Assembly (NCBI GenBank): GCA_001564065.1
Contig: LKNA01000005.1
Span: 20,426 to 84,425, forward strand
Length of the DNA stretch: 64,000 nucleotides
Source of the DNA: Chitinophagaceae bacterium T5-Br10_B2g13
GTDB lineage: Bacteria > Bacteroidota > Rhodothermia > Balneolales > Balneolaceae
Direction of reading: 5' to 3'
In this document: piece by piece, positions 43,220-53,534 of the stretch
How positions within the stretch are numbered: position 1 is the stretch's first letter
How the letters are laid out: the number at the start of each line of letters is the position of its first letter
The notes under the pieces: generated by a model
Seen by the model: the letters and a program-made list of their open reading frames with translations, nothing else
The model's database searches: none
What the model was told of the DNA's origin: nothing
Program-made: the position numbers and the translations under genes

Positions 43220-43367
43220 TCGATCACTCCCAATGAGAATGTTTTAAAGAATAGGTGGACTCTTCTAATATATGAAAAATGCTTCTGCCAATTACAGTTC
43301 AATTTTCTTATCTTTTAAAGCTTAATTATGATTCATAAAATAGTTTTAAACATAGAAAATTTACGAA

Positions 43368-44918
43368 ATGAGCAACGCTGAACCTTCACTTAGTGAACAG
43401 CAAGAAATCAGACTTGAAAAGCTTGAAAAACTAAGAGAGCTGAATGTCAATCCGTTTCCGTACGAGTACGATGTTACTCACTACTCCCAGGACATTTTAA
43501 ACAATGAGAACGACTACCTGACTGACACACCGGAAGAGCCGGGTGACGCAAAGCGAGTTTCCGTTGCGGGACGTGTAATGACGCGTCGAATTATGGGGAA
43601 AGCTTCTTTTTTTACCCTTCAGGATTCTAAAGGCACAATTCAGGTTTATATCCGCCGGGATGACGTTACCACTGATGAACTCGGTACCGACAACTACAAT
43701 AAAGTCTTTAAAAAACTGACCGACATCGGTGACTTTGTCGGTATTAAAGGATTTCTGTTTAAAACCGGCACAGGTGAGACAACAATCCACGCTGAATCAT
43801 TTGAGTTTTTAGGTAAAACTGTCCGCCCTATTCCCACTCCTAAAGAGGTAGAGAACGAAGCCGGTGAAACGGTTACCTACGACGCATTTACCGATAAGGA
43901 GCAGCGCTACCGCCAACGCTACGTTGATCTGATTGTAAACCCGGAAGTGCGCGATGTGTTTGTTAAGCGTACAAAAATGGTACAGACGATGCGAAATTTC
44001 ATGAATGAGCGCGGCTATCTGGAAGTGGAAACTCCGATACTGCAGCCGATCTACGGAGGGGCATCAGCCAGACCATTTGTGACCCACCACAATGCTCTCG
44101 ACATCGACCTCTATCTGCGTATTGCAAATGAACTCTATCTGAAGCGCTTGATTGTGGGCGGTTTTGATGGCGTTTATGAATTTTCCAAAGATTTCAGAAA
44201 TGAAGGGCTTTCACGATTTCACAATCCGGAGTTTACACAGGTTGAGCTTTATGTTGCCTGGAAAGATTACAACTGGATGATGGATTTCATGGAGAAAATG
44301 GTGGAACACGTTGCTCAAACACTCCACGGATCAACAAAAGTGAAAGTTGGCGAGCATGAAATCGACTTTAAAGCTCCCTGGCCAAGAATTCCGATGTATG
44401 AAGCGATTGAAAAAGAGACCGGTCACGATTTAAGCGATAAGAGTGAGGATGAGATCAGAAAGATTGCTAAAGATCTTCACATCGAGCTGGAGGAAGGTAT
44501 GGGTAAAGGCAAACTGATTGATGAAATTTTTGGTGAACATGTAGAATATAAACTTATTCAGCCAACTTTTATCACAGACTACCCTATTGAGATGAGTCCG
44601 CTTGCGAAGAAACATCGCACTAAGGAGGGACTCGTGGAGCGTTTCGAGGCCATCTGTAATGGCAAAGAGATTGCCAACGCCTTTACTGAGCTGAATGATC
44701 CGGAAGATCAGCGTGCCCGCTTTGAGGAGCAAGCCAGACTTCGGGCCGGCGGCGATGATGAAGCGATGACTGTGGATGAGGATTTTCTGCGGTCAATCGA
44801 ATATGGAATGCCTCCAACTGCCGGTATCGGGATTGGCATCGATCGCTTGGCGATGATTATGACCGACTCCGACTCTATTCGTGACGTCCTATTTTTCCCG
44901 CAGATGAGACCGGAATAA
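43368..44918 (+). CDS. lysS: Lysyl-tRNA synthetase (class II)
   Basis: The 516-residue enzyme charges tRNA(Lys). The N-terminal OB fold has [36 protein letters not shown] near 63-98. The catalytic domain carries motif 1 ([45 protein letters not shown]), motif 2 ([23 protein letters not shown] near 278) and motif 3 ([35 protein letters not shown] at the end). It is divergent from the PPTase gene and is followed by a strong intrinsic terminator, so it is monocistronic. Confidence 0.97.
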   Translation: MSNAEPSLSEQQEIRLEKLEKLRELNVNPFPYEYDVTHYSQDILNNENDYLTDTPEEPGDAKRVSVAGRVMTRRIMGKASFFTLQDSKGTIQVYIRRDDVTTDELGTDNYNKVFKKLTDIGDFVGIKGFLFKTGTGETTIHAESFEFLGKTVRPIPTPKEVENEAGETVTYDAFTDKEQRYRQRYVDLIVNPEVRDVFVKRTKMVQTMRNFMNERGYLEVETPILQPIYGGASARPFVTHHNALDIDLYLRIANELYLKRLIVGGFDGVYEFSKDFRNEGLSRFHNPEFTQVELYVAWKDYNWMMDFMEKMVEHVAQTLHGSTKVKVGEHEIDFKAPWPRIPMYEAIEKETGHDLSDKSEDEIRKIAKDLHIELEEGMGKGKLIDEIFGEHVEYKLIQPTFITDYPIEMSPLAKKHRTKEGLVERFEAICNGKEIANAFTELNDPEDQRARFEEQARLRAGGDDEAMTVDEDFLRSIEYGMPPTAGIGIGIDRLAMIMTDSDSIRDVLFFPQMRPE

Positions 44919-44980
44919 AAATTCAACTCCTGCCCGAATGCTGCACGCTTTCAGGCAGATTTTAATTAAGTATTTAATTC

Positions 44981-45018
44981 AAGACCTGTCATATTTCAAA
45001 ATCTGACAGGTCTTTTTT
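44981..45018 (+). terminator. Intrinsic terminator of lysS
   Basis: AAGACCTGTCA (44981-44991) pairs perfectly with TGACAGGTCTT (45004-45014) and is followed by TTTTTT. This is the clearest feature in the 312-bp gap 44919-45230; the rest of the gap, AT-rich, must contain the promoter of the next gene but I see no reliable motif. Confidence 0.9.
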
Positions 45019-45230
45019 ATTTCTAATCACCCTGGGCTATCTACTCAGTCATGGTATCTCTATAACTCTTGAAAACCTGTTTCTAAACTGACCCCTTAAT
45101 TTTTAAGTAACCAAACCCAACTCCACAAAGAAATACCCTGACTTAATCAAATCCGATCTTCACCTGCTTGCATTACTCATGGGAAGTCGCCACTTTCATG
45201 GACTAAATTGAAACAAATATTTTCAAATTC

Positions 45231-47357
45231 ATGATGCGTTCCTTCTTTTCGATTCTTTTGCTCACCATTCTTTTATTGATTTCAAACCCTTTAGCCGCTC
45301 AACCGGCAATACCACAGTTTTTGGATGGCTTCTTTCAAGAACGGGTTGAAAACCAGATTGAACTGGAACAAACCCTGATTCAGACACTCCATCCGGAAAT
45401 GTACAGAGAACATCTCTACCGTCTCACCCGTGAACCCAATATTGCCGGAACCCCCGAAAATCGTCGGGTAATTGAGTATATGACAGAATCGATGGAGAGA
45501 GCCGGTCTTCGGGTGGATCACTACGACTATGATGTCTGGCTGCCTGATCCGGGTGAGGTTAAGATCGAAATTGTGCGCCCAAAACGAGTGCCTCTCAATA
45601 ACAAAGAGTATATCCTGGAAGAAGATCTTTATACGGCTGATGAGCGGCTGCATCACGGATGGAATGCCTACAGCGGTTCCGGTGATGTAACTGCAGAAGT
45701 GGTCTATGCAAATTACGGCACCAAGCAGGATTTCGAACTTCTTGATGAATTAGGGATTTCCGTGGAAGGAAAAATTGTGATAGCTCGTTATGGCGGCAAC
45801 TTCCGGGGTTATAAAGCCAAATACGCCGAAGAGTATGGCGCAGTAGGATTGATTATCTACTCCGATCCTGCAAACGGCGGTTATGTAAACGGTCCGGCAT
45901 ACCCCGAAGATAAATTCATCAACGAAAGTACCATTCAAAGAGGATCGGCATTGACAACCGAGTATTATGGTGACCCACTAACCCCATTTGAACCTGCGCT
46001 TCCCATCGACGGTGATGTAGAAATTGAACGCCTTGATCCTGAAGATGTCGGTTTTCATACCATCCCAATAGCACCACTGCCCTACGCTTCGGCACAGAAA
46101 ATTCTGGAGGAAATGGATGGCATACCTGTTCCAAATCAAAACTGGCAGGGCGGACTACCGTTCACCTATCGTGTGACAAGCGAATCACTTGTTGAGGTAA
46201 ATTTATATGTTGATCAGCCCGCAGATCTCAAAAGAATTACCAACGTAATTGGTGTAATTGAAGGCTCAGAATATCCTGATGAATGGATCATTCTTGGCAG
46301 CCATTTTGATGCCTGGGGCTTTGGTGCCATCGATCCCAACAGCGGAACCGCAATGCTGCTCTCTTTAGCTGATGTTTTGGGAGAAATGGTTCAAAACGGT
46401 TTCCGGCCAAAACGCAGTATCATGATTGCCCACTGGGATGCGGAAGAGTATCTGCTGATCGGATCCTCAGAATGGGTTGAACATATCACCGAAGAAGTAG
46501 ATGCAAACTCAGTTCTCTATCTGAATGCCGATTCTGCGGTCACCGGTCCAAATTTTGGAGCATCCTCCTCTCCATCATTAAAAAAACCGATTATTGAAGC
46601 CTCTAAAATGGTCCAGCATCCCGACACCACTTTGTCCCTCTATCAAACCTGGGCCGGAGATTCCGATTCTCCCTCACTGGGGAACCTGGGAGGCGGATCT
46701 GATCATGTTGGACTTTACATGCATATCGGCGTTCCTTCTGCCGGAGTAAGCATGTCGCAATGGGCTCCGGTCTACCACTCTAACTACGACACATTTGAGT
46801 ACTACAAAACTCAGCTGGACGGTTCATTTTCTTATGGTCCTGCGCTGGGAGGAGTTTACGGCACCATCGCGCTTCGATTTTCAGAGTCTGATATTCTACC
46901 GTACGATTTTGAGCGCTACCATCAAGATCTGGTTACGCATCTGAATGATATACAGGAAAAAGCTTCAACATATGATCTTACCATACCGGCTGATCCAATG
47001 ATGGAAAAAATTAATGAAATGGAGAATCTTGTTTCTCAACTCACTAATAACATCAATAGTTTAACTACCGCCGGTTATTCAAATACAGATATTGAAAGCA
47101 TCAACCAAAAACTTATACAGCTAGAGCGTAACTTTATAGTGGATGAAGGGATGCCTTACAGTTCTTGGCTCAGGTCACTTTACGCATCGCCTGATCCCTA
47201 CAGCGGTTACGCCTCCTGGATGTTACCGGCTTTTCAATACGCGATTGAGGAAGGGTTCAGTGATGTCGAAATTTCCCGCTGGGTTGATATTCACACAGAA
47301 GCATTTGAAACTCTGAATCGAGACTTAAGCGAGTTGGTTGAAATGACTACACAGTGA
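45231..47357 (+). CDS. Secreted M28 peptidase, glutamate carboxypeptidase II type
   Basis: The 708-residue protein has a signal peptide (MMRSFFSILLLTILLLISNPLAAQ) and the three-part plan of PSMA/GCPII (NAALADase): a protease-associated domain (GKIVIARYGGNFRGYKAKYAEEYGAVGLIIYSDP near 183-215), the M28 catalytic domain and a helical dimerisation domain at the C-terminus. Zinc ligands are seen in ILGSHFDAWGFGAIDPNSGTAML (H358, D368 region), HWDAEEYLLIGSSEW near 403, YLNADSAV near 427 and YHSNYDTFEYY near 523. It should cut C-terminal glutamate- or dipeptide-type substrates outside the cell. Confidence 0.92.
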   Translation: MMRSFFSILLLTILLLISNPLAAQPAIPQFLDGFFQERVENQIELEQTLIQTLHPEMYREHLYRLTREPNIAGTPENRRVIEYMTESMERAGLRVDHYDYDVWLPDPGEVKIEIVRPKRVPLNNKEYILEEDLYTADERLHHGWNAYSGSGDVTAEVVYANYGTKQDFELLDELGISVEGKIVIARYGGNFRGYKAKYAEEYGAVGLIIYSDPANGGYVNGPAYPEDKFINESTIQRGSALTTEYYGDPLTPFEPALPIDGDVEIERLDPEDVGFHTIPIAPLPYASAQKILEEMDGIPVPNQNWQGGLPFTYRVTSESLVEVNLYVDQPADLKRITNVIGVIEGSEYPDEWIILGSHFDAWGFGAIDPNSGTAMLLSLADVLGEMVQNGFRPKRSIMIAHWDAEEYLLIGSSEWVEHITEEVDANSVLYLNADSAVTGPNFGASSSPSLKKPIIEASKMVQHPDTTLSLYQTWAGDSDSPSLGNLGGGSDHVGLYMHIGVPSAGVSMSQWAPVYHSNYDTFEYYKTQLDGSFSYGPALGGVYGTIALRFSESDILPYDFERYHQDLVTHLNDIQEKASTYDLTIPADPMMEKINEMENLVSQLTNNINSLTTAGYSNTDIESINQKLIQLERNFIVDEGMPYSSWLRSLYASPDPYSGYASWMLPAFQYAIEEGFSDVEISRWVDIHTEAFETLNRDLSELVEMTTQ

Positions 47358-47361
47358 TGTG

Positions 47362-47424
47362 GCAGTTCGCTTTAACTTTTAGTCCGGTTATTGATTACCG
47401 GGCTTTAAAGTTCTGGCAAACTGC
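47362..47424 (+). terminator. Long imperfect hairpin after the M28 peptidase gene
   Basis: GCAGTT (47362-47367) pairs with AACTGC (47419-47424), and inside it AACTTT...TCCGGT (47374-47388) pairs with ACCGGG...AAAGTT. It starts 5 bp after the stop codon. There is no strong T-run, so it may be a terminator or 3' end stabiliser. Confidence 0.5.
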
Positions 47425-47428
47425 TATT

Positions 47429-47624
47429 TAACGTGAATTCGATATAAAAAGAATGCAGAGGCATTGAAAAAGTCCCCTCCTTTTTCAAGGAGGGGATTTA
47501 GGGGTGGTTGAAACCAAATTCAGATTCGGTTTGAAGCCTGAAATTAACAAGTCTACTTCCCCCAACCCCTCCTTACACAGGAGGGGAGATTTATATTCAA
47601 GATTCTTATGTCGAACTCACGTTA
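47429..47624. repeat. MITE-like palindromic element with CCCCTCC/GGAGGGG arms
   Basis: The 196-bp block starts TAACGTGAATTCGATATAA and ends with the inverse of TAACGTGAGTTCGACATAA, giving imperfect terminal inverted repeats of about 23 bp. Inside, CCCCTCC-tttttcaa-GGAGGGG (47474-47495) and CCCCTCC-ttacaca-GGAGGGG (47566-47586) form two further hairpins in inverted order. It fills most of the 441-bp gap between the M28 and permease genes. No coding capacity is visible, so it is probably a non-autonomous mobile repeat. Confidence 0.7.
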
Positions 47625-47798
47625 CTTAGATTATTAACTGTAGAAAGAGTGTTTTCCACTCCCGGTGTTTTAAAAACAACATTCCGTATTCAAATAGAAA
47701 TGTCATCTCTTGGACACATTTTTTGTATACTTGAGCAACAAATTTAAAAGTTCATCTGTTACAATTCGGTACCCTAACCCCTCTTAGCTAGATTTTAC

Positions 47799-49025
47799 AT
47801 GAAATTTACCTGGTACATTGCCGGACGCTACTTCAAGGGAAATAAACGTGAATCCCGTTTTCTCTCTTTTATTAAAATTATGGCTATTGCCGGGGTTGCC
47901 GTTGGTTCTGCCGGACTCCTTATCGCCCTGTCGATTGTGCACGGTTTTAAATCAACCATCAACGAGAAGATTGTAGGATTTGCACCTCATATCACCGTAA
48001 ACACCTTTCTGAACGATCCGATGAACCGGGCCGATACACTCCAGGTTTTTCTGGATGATATTCCCGGTGTAGAAAAAGCCCAGCCCGTTATTCTGGGGCA
48101 GGTAATGATTCAATCCTCCAGGGATGTAAGCGGCAGCGGAATCAAAGGTGTTCCGGTTGAGGGTGATGTCACACAGCTCAGGGAGTACATTTCGGAAGGT
48201 GAGTATCAGCTGGGCGAAACCGATTCGGGACTTCCGGGAATCATCCTGGGCTCTGCACTTTCCAGAAATATCGGAGCCGGTATTGGCGACCGCGTGACCG
48301 TTTACGCTCTGGACGGGATGCCCTCACCTCTCAATACTCCGGAGATTAAACAGTTTACACTAACGGGAATTTACCAAACCGGGATAGCCAGATTTGATGA
48401 CAATTTTGCGCTAATTAATATCGACTCCGCCCGCCAGATATTTGAATTCAATCCGCGCCAAGCCAGCTCATTCGACATTAATGTTGGCAATCTGGATGAC
48501 ATCACTCCCGTCTACCGTGTCATTCGGGATGTAACACGGTTTCCTTATATCACTGAGAACGTTTATCAGCGCTATCGCAACATATTTGCCTGGGTTGACC
48601 TGCAGGAGCAGACCATTCCGCTTGTTATCGGAGTTATGGTAATTGTTGCTGCCTTTAATCTGATCGGAACCGTACTGATGATGGTTCTCGAACGGGTACG
48701 CGACATCGGTATTCTGAAAACACTGGGAGCCAAGAGCAAGTCAATACGAAAGATTTTTCTGCTTGAAGGGCTCTTCGTGGCCGGTTCAGGTTTAATTCTT
48801 GGGATAGGTATATCCCTGCTATTTTACTGGCTTCAGGTGAACTATCAAATCATTCCCCTATCCGAAGAGAACTACTACATGAGTACTGCCCCTGTAGAGC
48901 CTCACCTCTTTGACTTTGTGATTGTGAGTGGAATTACCATTCTGCTCTGTGCCCTCGCCTCCTGGCTGCCGGCACGGATTGCCGCCAAAACCGATCCCGT
49001 AAAGGTACTGTCGATTGGGAAGTAA
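47799..49025 (+). CDS. ABC transporter permease of the LolC/LolE (FtsX-like) family
   Basis: The 408-residue protein has the MacB/LolE plan: an N-terminal membrane helix (FIKIMAIAGVAVGSAGLLIALSIVHGFKSTINEKI, near 26-60), a large periplasmic domain (about 60-270) and three C-terminal helices in an FtsX-like domain, starting with TIPLVIGVMVIVAAFNLIGTVLMMVLERVRDIGILKTLGAKSKSI near 273. LolC/E with ATPase LolD extracts lipoproteins for transfer to the outer membrane. The ATPase is not adjacent, so LolD or another partner must be elsewhere. The C-terminus ends VKVLSIGK. Confidence 0.85.
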   Translation: MKFTWYIAGRYFKGNKRESRFLSFIKIMAIAGVAVGSAGLLIALSIVHGFKSTINEKIVGFAPHITVNTFLNDPMNRADTLQVFLDDIPGVEKAQPVILGQVMIQSSRDVSGSGIKGVPVEGDVTQLREYISEGEYQLGETDSGLPGIILGSALSRNIGAGIGDRVTVYALDGMPSPLNTPEIKQFTLTGIYQTGIARFDDNFALINIDSARQIFEFNPRQASSFDINVGNLDDITPVYRVIRDVTRFPYITENVYQRYRNIFAWVDLQEQTIPLVIGVMVIVAAFNLIGTVLMMVLERVRDIGILKTLGAKSKSIRKIFLLEGLFVAGSGLILGIGISLLFYWLQVNYQIIPLSEENYYMSTAPVEPHLFDFVIVSGITILLCALASWLPARIAAKTDPVKVLSIGK

Positions 49026-49549
49026 GTAGTTTTATACGGCGTTGAGGTAAGTCATTGATAAGGCCACTCTTTACATCCCGTCGTTACGAGCTCCTAAATT
49101 TGCCCAAAAGTTGGGCAACACCATTGAGGAGGTGACAAATTATATCTCCACGTGAGGGGTCTTACCTAGAGACCGGGACTGCAAACAGCACGCACAAGAG
49201 GTAGGACTTTTTTAACCACTATGGTCGCCAAGGATTTCACAATGTTCACAAAGGGGATTTTATTCAAACTCCGCGTATCACTGTGACCACTGCGGTGAAA
49301 AGGTTTTCGTAAAAGAACCGCAGAATATCGAATATTGAATAATGATTACGACATTGCTCAACCTGGTAACACTATGTTACTTAAAAAAATAGTTTAAAAT
49401 TTATTGAAATATCCTGCCTCTATATTACTCCTTATATCAGCTTTACAAAACCGGAGATAAATCTAACAAATACTAAACCTCCTCAACCTTTAACCGAGGT
49501 TTTCTTATCATACAGTATAACCTGTTCATTAATCTCATCAACAGCTGCG
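49026..49549. other. 524-bp non-coding gap with degenerate repeats
   Basis: No credible gene is present. The stretch holds a block at 49079-49137 that resembles the left end of the IS110 element at 60411 (see separate entry), a region of phrases that look like decayed genomic repeats (GATTTCACAATGTTCACAAAGGG at about 49233-49257), and AT-rich sequence leading to the lipoprotein gene. I saw no tRNA or terminator. Confidence 0.5.
49079..49137 (+). repeat. Probable solo relic of an IS110 left end
   Basis: The block CGTCGTTACGAGC...TTTGCCCAAAAG-TTGGGCAACACC...GAGGAGGTGACA aligns over about 58 bases with 60406-60464, the start of the complete IS110 element. Both contain a hairpin: here TTGCCCAA-aag-TTGGGCAA (49100-49118), there TTGCCC-aaaaagc-GGGCAA (60427-60445). 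Similarity fades after GTGACA. It may be a decayed left end, or a shared host repeat into which the element inserts. Confidence 0.5.
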
Positions 49550-51799
49550 ATGAAAAAATTTAAATCCTGTATCCTTACAGCAGTCGCTGTTTTGCTCTTT
49601 ATTCAGTGCGAAACTCCCGACGATCCGAACTTTACACTCTCCCACCAAATCGATGCTCCTCTCATTGCCGAGAGCCGGTTTCAATTTTTAGGAGAAAAGA
49701 ATGCGCTTATCGACACTACCTCAGAAGATCTGTCTGACCTGTTCACGGTGGATGGTGACAACCTTATTATCCTCACCAAACAAGAGTCTTTCGATTTTGA
49801 TGACCTCAATGATGCCATCCCTGAAATTGATATCGAACCGACTCAGTTTGAAGCCACGGTAGGTGAAATTGTTCTTACGGACTTCTCGTCACAGGATGAA
49901 AGCGGGAATCTCGGAGAGGCGAACTTTGATAATCTGACAGGTATTGGCATTTCTCCGGAAGATGGTGACGTTGTGCCGGGAGCACAATCCCCTTCCCCTG
50001 TTAATATCGATCTTGATACCGACTTCTTTGAATCGGCCACCATCAAACAAGGATCCATTGAGATTGTTCTTCGGAATGAACTGGGTATCGATCTGGATGT
50101 TCTCTCGCTTGAGCTCTTCAGTGACAACAGCTCAGTTGGTTCCATCACTTTTTCAGATTTCAATCGTAACACTACACGAAGTAATCTGATTTCGATCGTT
50201 GATAATCCCGAAACAGATCCCGAAGTAGTTCTGACAAATTTAAATGTTGAAGTTGAAATTGCTTGGTCAGAACAAAACCTTCAGAGCGATCCAGGCAGTT
50301 TGATCATTAATGACGTCCAGGGCGACAATCTGGTCGCTTCCCAGGTTGTAGCTCAGATTCCTTCACAGGATTTCTTTTTCAGCGGAACTACGGACTTTGA
50401 CAACAGTGAATTCAACTTCACTTCTGCTGATCACTATGTAGAACTCCAAAGCGGAACCCTCTCCATAGAAAATATCCTGAACTCGATTGATGTTGAGATT
50501 TCATCCCTTCAAATATCTTTTCCAAACATCCGGACAGCACCGTGGGGCGAAGCTGACTCACTGATCATCTCATTTGACGATGAAAATGCCATACCGGCAA
50601 ACAGTGCGCAACCTATATCACAAACGGTTGATTTGACAAACACGCGAATTTTTGTGCAGAATAACGAGATCAGCTACAACATATCTGCTATCACGGAAGA
50701 CACACAGGCTGATCCTAACAGCTCTATGCGGACGATAAATGAGACAGACGGTGTCTCAGCTGATGTTGCCATTGAAAACCTGGTTATCGCTGAAGCTTTT
50801 GGAGTTCCGTCCACTCAACAGGCACTCTTAAATAACGATGATCCCACAAACGGCGATGTTATTGGTATGCTGAATGATAACGAAGCGGAGATTATAGAAA
50901 TTGACGGAATCAGTGATATCTCCCGAAAAGTGGACGGCATTGAGTTTACCAATGCATCACTTACAGTTGACTACTCCATCAATACAGACCTTCCGGCAGA
51001 GATCATAGGAGCTTTTTTGGGGACGGACACAAACGGAGACCATTTCTTTCTGGAAGGCCTTCCGGGATCTGACCGGGCCGTTTCAGACGCTTCATCAGCA
51101 GACCGCCTCCGTTATGATGGAAATGTGATACCGATTGAAAATCTTATACGGTTTGAGATCGATCACCCCGGAGATCCTCAAGTTTATCAACAGATTACGT
51201 TCGACCGAATCAACACAAATATCAACCAGTTCTTCAGCCGACTGCCTGAAGAGATACGTTTTATAGGCGTAGCCATAATCAACGATGATGAAGAGGAAGG
51301 TACAATCCGCAATCCGGTTCTTTTTGACCCTGAGTTCAGAGTCAATGTACCGCTATCCCTGCGGGCAGATTTTGCCACTTTTGTAGACACCACCTCACAG
51401 GATCTTGGAAACTTACCGGGCCCCGATGACGATTCTATGATTGAAGAGGGATCCCTGCAGATTCAGTATGCAAACCGAATCCCTCTCGGTTTTTCACTTC
51501 GGCTTGATTTCCTGGACGAGGATGACAATCTCCTTACATCAGCACCGGTCATTAACGAAAACCCTCTGCAGTTTAACCCTGCACCAGTTGATGAAAATGG
51601 AATCAACAATGCTGCCTCTAACGGCAGCACCATACTAACCCTGAACCGATCGCAACTGGACCTGCTCAATCAAACGAGAAATATTCGACTCTCAGCCGGT
51701 GTACAGACAACCGGAGGGGATGAGGTGAGTATTCGGGACGTGGATGATGTAACCATCTCCATCAGCGGTAGATTTAAAATTTTAAACCAGGTAAACTGA
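49550..51799 (+). CDS. Uncharacterised large lipoprotein
   Basis: The 749-residue protein starts with a lipoprotein signal (MKKFKSCILTAVAVLLFIQCETPDD; lipobox FIQC) and has no recognisable domain. It is rich in D, N, E, I and S, almost without long helices by eye, and has several short repeated-type phrases (DLTGQ-like strand pairs are not regular). A beta-sandwich or beta-helix fold is plausible but unproven. It is 10 bp from the frameshifted beta-barrel-like gene that follows, so the two may work together at the outer membrane, as in other Bacteroidota lipoprotein/barrel pairs. Confidence 0.65.
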   Translation: MKKFKSCILTAVAVLLFIQCETPDDPNFTLSHQIDAPLIAESRFQFLGEKNALIDTTSEDLSDLFTVDGDNLIILTKQESFDFDDLNDAIPEIDIEPTQFEATVGEIVLTDFSSQDESGNLGEANFDNLTGIGISPEDGDVVPGAQSPSPVNIDLDTDFFESATIKQGSIEIVLRNELGIDLDVLSLELFSDNSSVGSITFSDFNRNTTRSNLISIVDNPETDPEVVLTNLNVEVEIAWSEQNLQSDPGSLIINDVQGDNLVASQVVAQIPSQDFFFSGTTDFDNSEFNFTSADHYVELQSGTLSIENILNSIDVEISSLQISFPNIRTAPWGEADSLIISFDDENAIPANSAQPISQTVDLTNTRIFVQNNEISYNISAITEDTQADPNSSMRTINETDGVSADVAIENLVIAEAFGVPSTQQALLNNDDPTNGDVIGMLNDNEAEIIEIDGISDISRKVDGIEFTNASLTVDYSINTDLPAEIIGAFLGTDTNGDHFFLEGLPGSDRAVSDASSADRLRYDGNVIPIENLIRFEIDHPGDPQVYQQITFDRINTNINQFFSRLPEEIRFIGVAIINDDEEEGTIRNPVLFDPEFRVNVPLSLRADFATFVDTTSQDLGNLPGPDDDSMIEEGSLQIQYANRIPLGFSLRLDFLDEDDNLLTSAPVINENPLQFNPAPVDENGINNAASNGSTILTLNRSQLDLLNQTRNIRLSAGVQTTGGDEVSIRDVDDVTISISGRFKILNQVN

Positions 51800-51809
51800 G
51801 GGCCGTATC

Positions 51810-53368
51810 ATGAATAGACTATCAAAAACATATTTCATTACGATTCTGGCAGGCACCCTACTATTCGGTTTATCTAACCAGGGTATCTCACAATCCTCAC
51901 ATCAAAGTGCAAAAACTATTGGACTGGGTGGCGGAGGTGTGGCTTACCAGGACCTCTACCACGCCAATTTCATCAATCCCGCAAACCTGATGCTTAACCA
52001 AAACAGAAGGCCGAATATAACGGTTGGTGTAATTGGTGGTATTTATGGTCAGGCCGGCGGAGATTTGATCAACATTACCACATATAACGACTATCTGACC
52101 ACCGGATTAACCATAGAGGGTTCCGTTGCGGACGACATGCTAAATCAATGGTTCGGAACAGATGATGCAGGTATGCGCTCTGCTTCCATGGACTTTGGAG
52201 TGGTACCGTAGGTGCTGTTTACCGAACACCGAACTGGACAGTCAGTGCCGCCCAGAGAGTGCGTGCTACAGGTAAAACCTCCTTTTCAAGAGGATTTGCT
52301 GACCTTGTATTTCGGGGGCTTGATTCTGACTACTTTAATCAGTTTCGAGCCGTCAACTCCACGCAGGAGTACTACGCATGGCAGGAGATCTCTGTCGGTT
52401 TTGCAACGACCGTTTATCGGCAAGAACAGTTTATGGGTTTAGGCCAAAATCTTCGAATTCATGCCGGTATAGCTCCAAAGCTGCTACTCTCTTTCGACTA
52501 CAGCTCACTAAACTTTCAGTCAGATTTGAGAATTGAAGGAGTAACAGCTGAGTCAGGCGGGCAAATTCAGCACAATTTTGCCTATGCACTTGAAACCATT
52601 GGCTCCAGGGCAGCTCAGCTTGAGCAGTACAATGCGGACCGGCAGGCGGGGCTGGAGCCCAAACTGGAAGACTACTTAGATTCTGATGTAGATGACTTCA
52701 CCAAATTCAGAGGAACATCTTTGGGAGTTGATCTTGGGATAACCGCGCAGCTCGATCTTCATCAAAATTCATTCGGTAATCTTGGAATTTTCAAGGGTGA
52801 GAAGACTCTTACAGTCGGACTATCCCTCACGGATCTGGGGGCTCTCTCCTTTTCGGATAACGCGCGCAGTTTTAATGCAGCCGACAACTTCACCTGGAAT
52901 GGATTTGACTACGACCAGGAAACTATTGATAACGAATTTGACGGAGATGAGAGCGCATACTTTGAATCTGTTTTGATTGACAGTATCGGGAATGATGTAT
53001 ACGGTAACTTCAATACCAGATCTGAGGCATCGCACATTATTGGGCTGCCAACCATGTTGAGAGTCGGATCGCATCTCCAACTTGGTAAATTCGGGTTTAT
53101 GGCTGACATAGGTGCCGGCTTAGTAGACCGGGGAACCAACAGTAAAAGAGTTCACTTATCACTCGGAAGTGAATACAAATTCTTCAACCGAATTCCGTTG
53201 CGAGCCGGAGTGCGAATGGGTGGTTACAGCAGTACCACGTATCACGCCGGAACCGGAGTAGAACTCAGAAACTTTGAATTTACCGTTGGTGCAGCAGGCA
53301 CAGCCAGTTCCAAAAACAACGGTGCAGCACTAGGAGCCGCCTGGAGCGGAATTGTTGTGCATTTTTAA
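51810..53368 (+). pseudogene. Frameshifted outer-membrane beta-barrel-like gene
   Basis: Two frames abut: 51810-52211 (133 residues, signal peptide MNRLSKTYFITILAGTLLFGLSNQGISQ, then IGLGGGGVAYQDLYHANFINPANLML) and the second frame, open from about 52208 and running to 53368. Protein continuity is obvious: ...MDFGVV-(shift)-VGAVYRTPNWTVSAAQRVRATGKT. One base seems missing near GTGGTACCG (52199-52208); a reading of GTGGTAACCG would restore it. The combined product resembles PorV/FadL-like beta-barrel proteins (NPANL start; alternating strands; YSSTTYHAGTGVEL near the end). Either an inactive gene or a single sequencing error; I cannot tell which. Confidence 0.65.
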
Positions 53369-53387
53369 CGTGTCTCTCCACTCGTGA

Positions 53388-53415
53388 GTCCTCCTGAGCC
53401 TAGGCTTAGGAGGAC
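53388..53415 (+). terminator. Long perfect-arm hairpin after the barrel-like gene
   Basis: GTCCTCCT (53388-53395) pairs with AGGAGGAC (53408-53415) and the inner GAGCC/GGCTT extend the stem to about 13 bp with a two-base TA loop. It starts 19 bp after the stop codon. No T-run follows, so it may be a terminator or a repeat remnant. Confidence 0.5.
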
Positions 53416-53534
53416 AGGAGGGGAGAAATAGTATGGTGAGTGCATAAGCTTGAAGCATACATAACGTTTTGAGACGAACACTTTAACCAGCACGATCACA
53501 TCTCTGATTCCTACGTTAAACACTCCGAATTCCG

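Noticed and set aside
47474..47586. CRISPR-like array from the repeated CCCCTCC units
   Set aside because: Only two units, in inverted order, without regular spacers.
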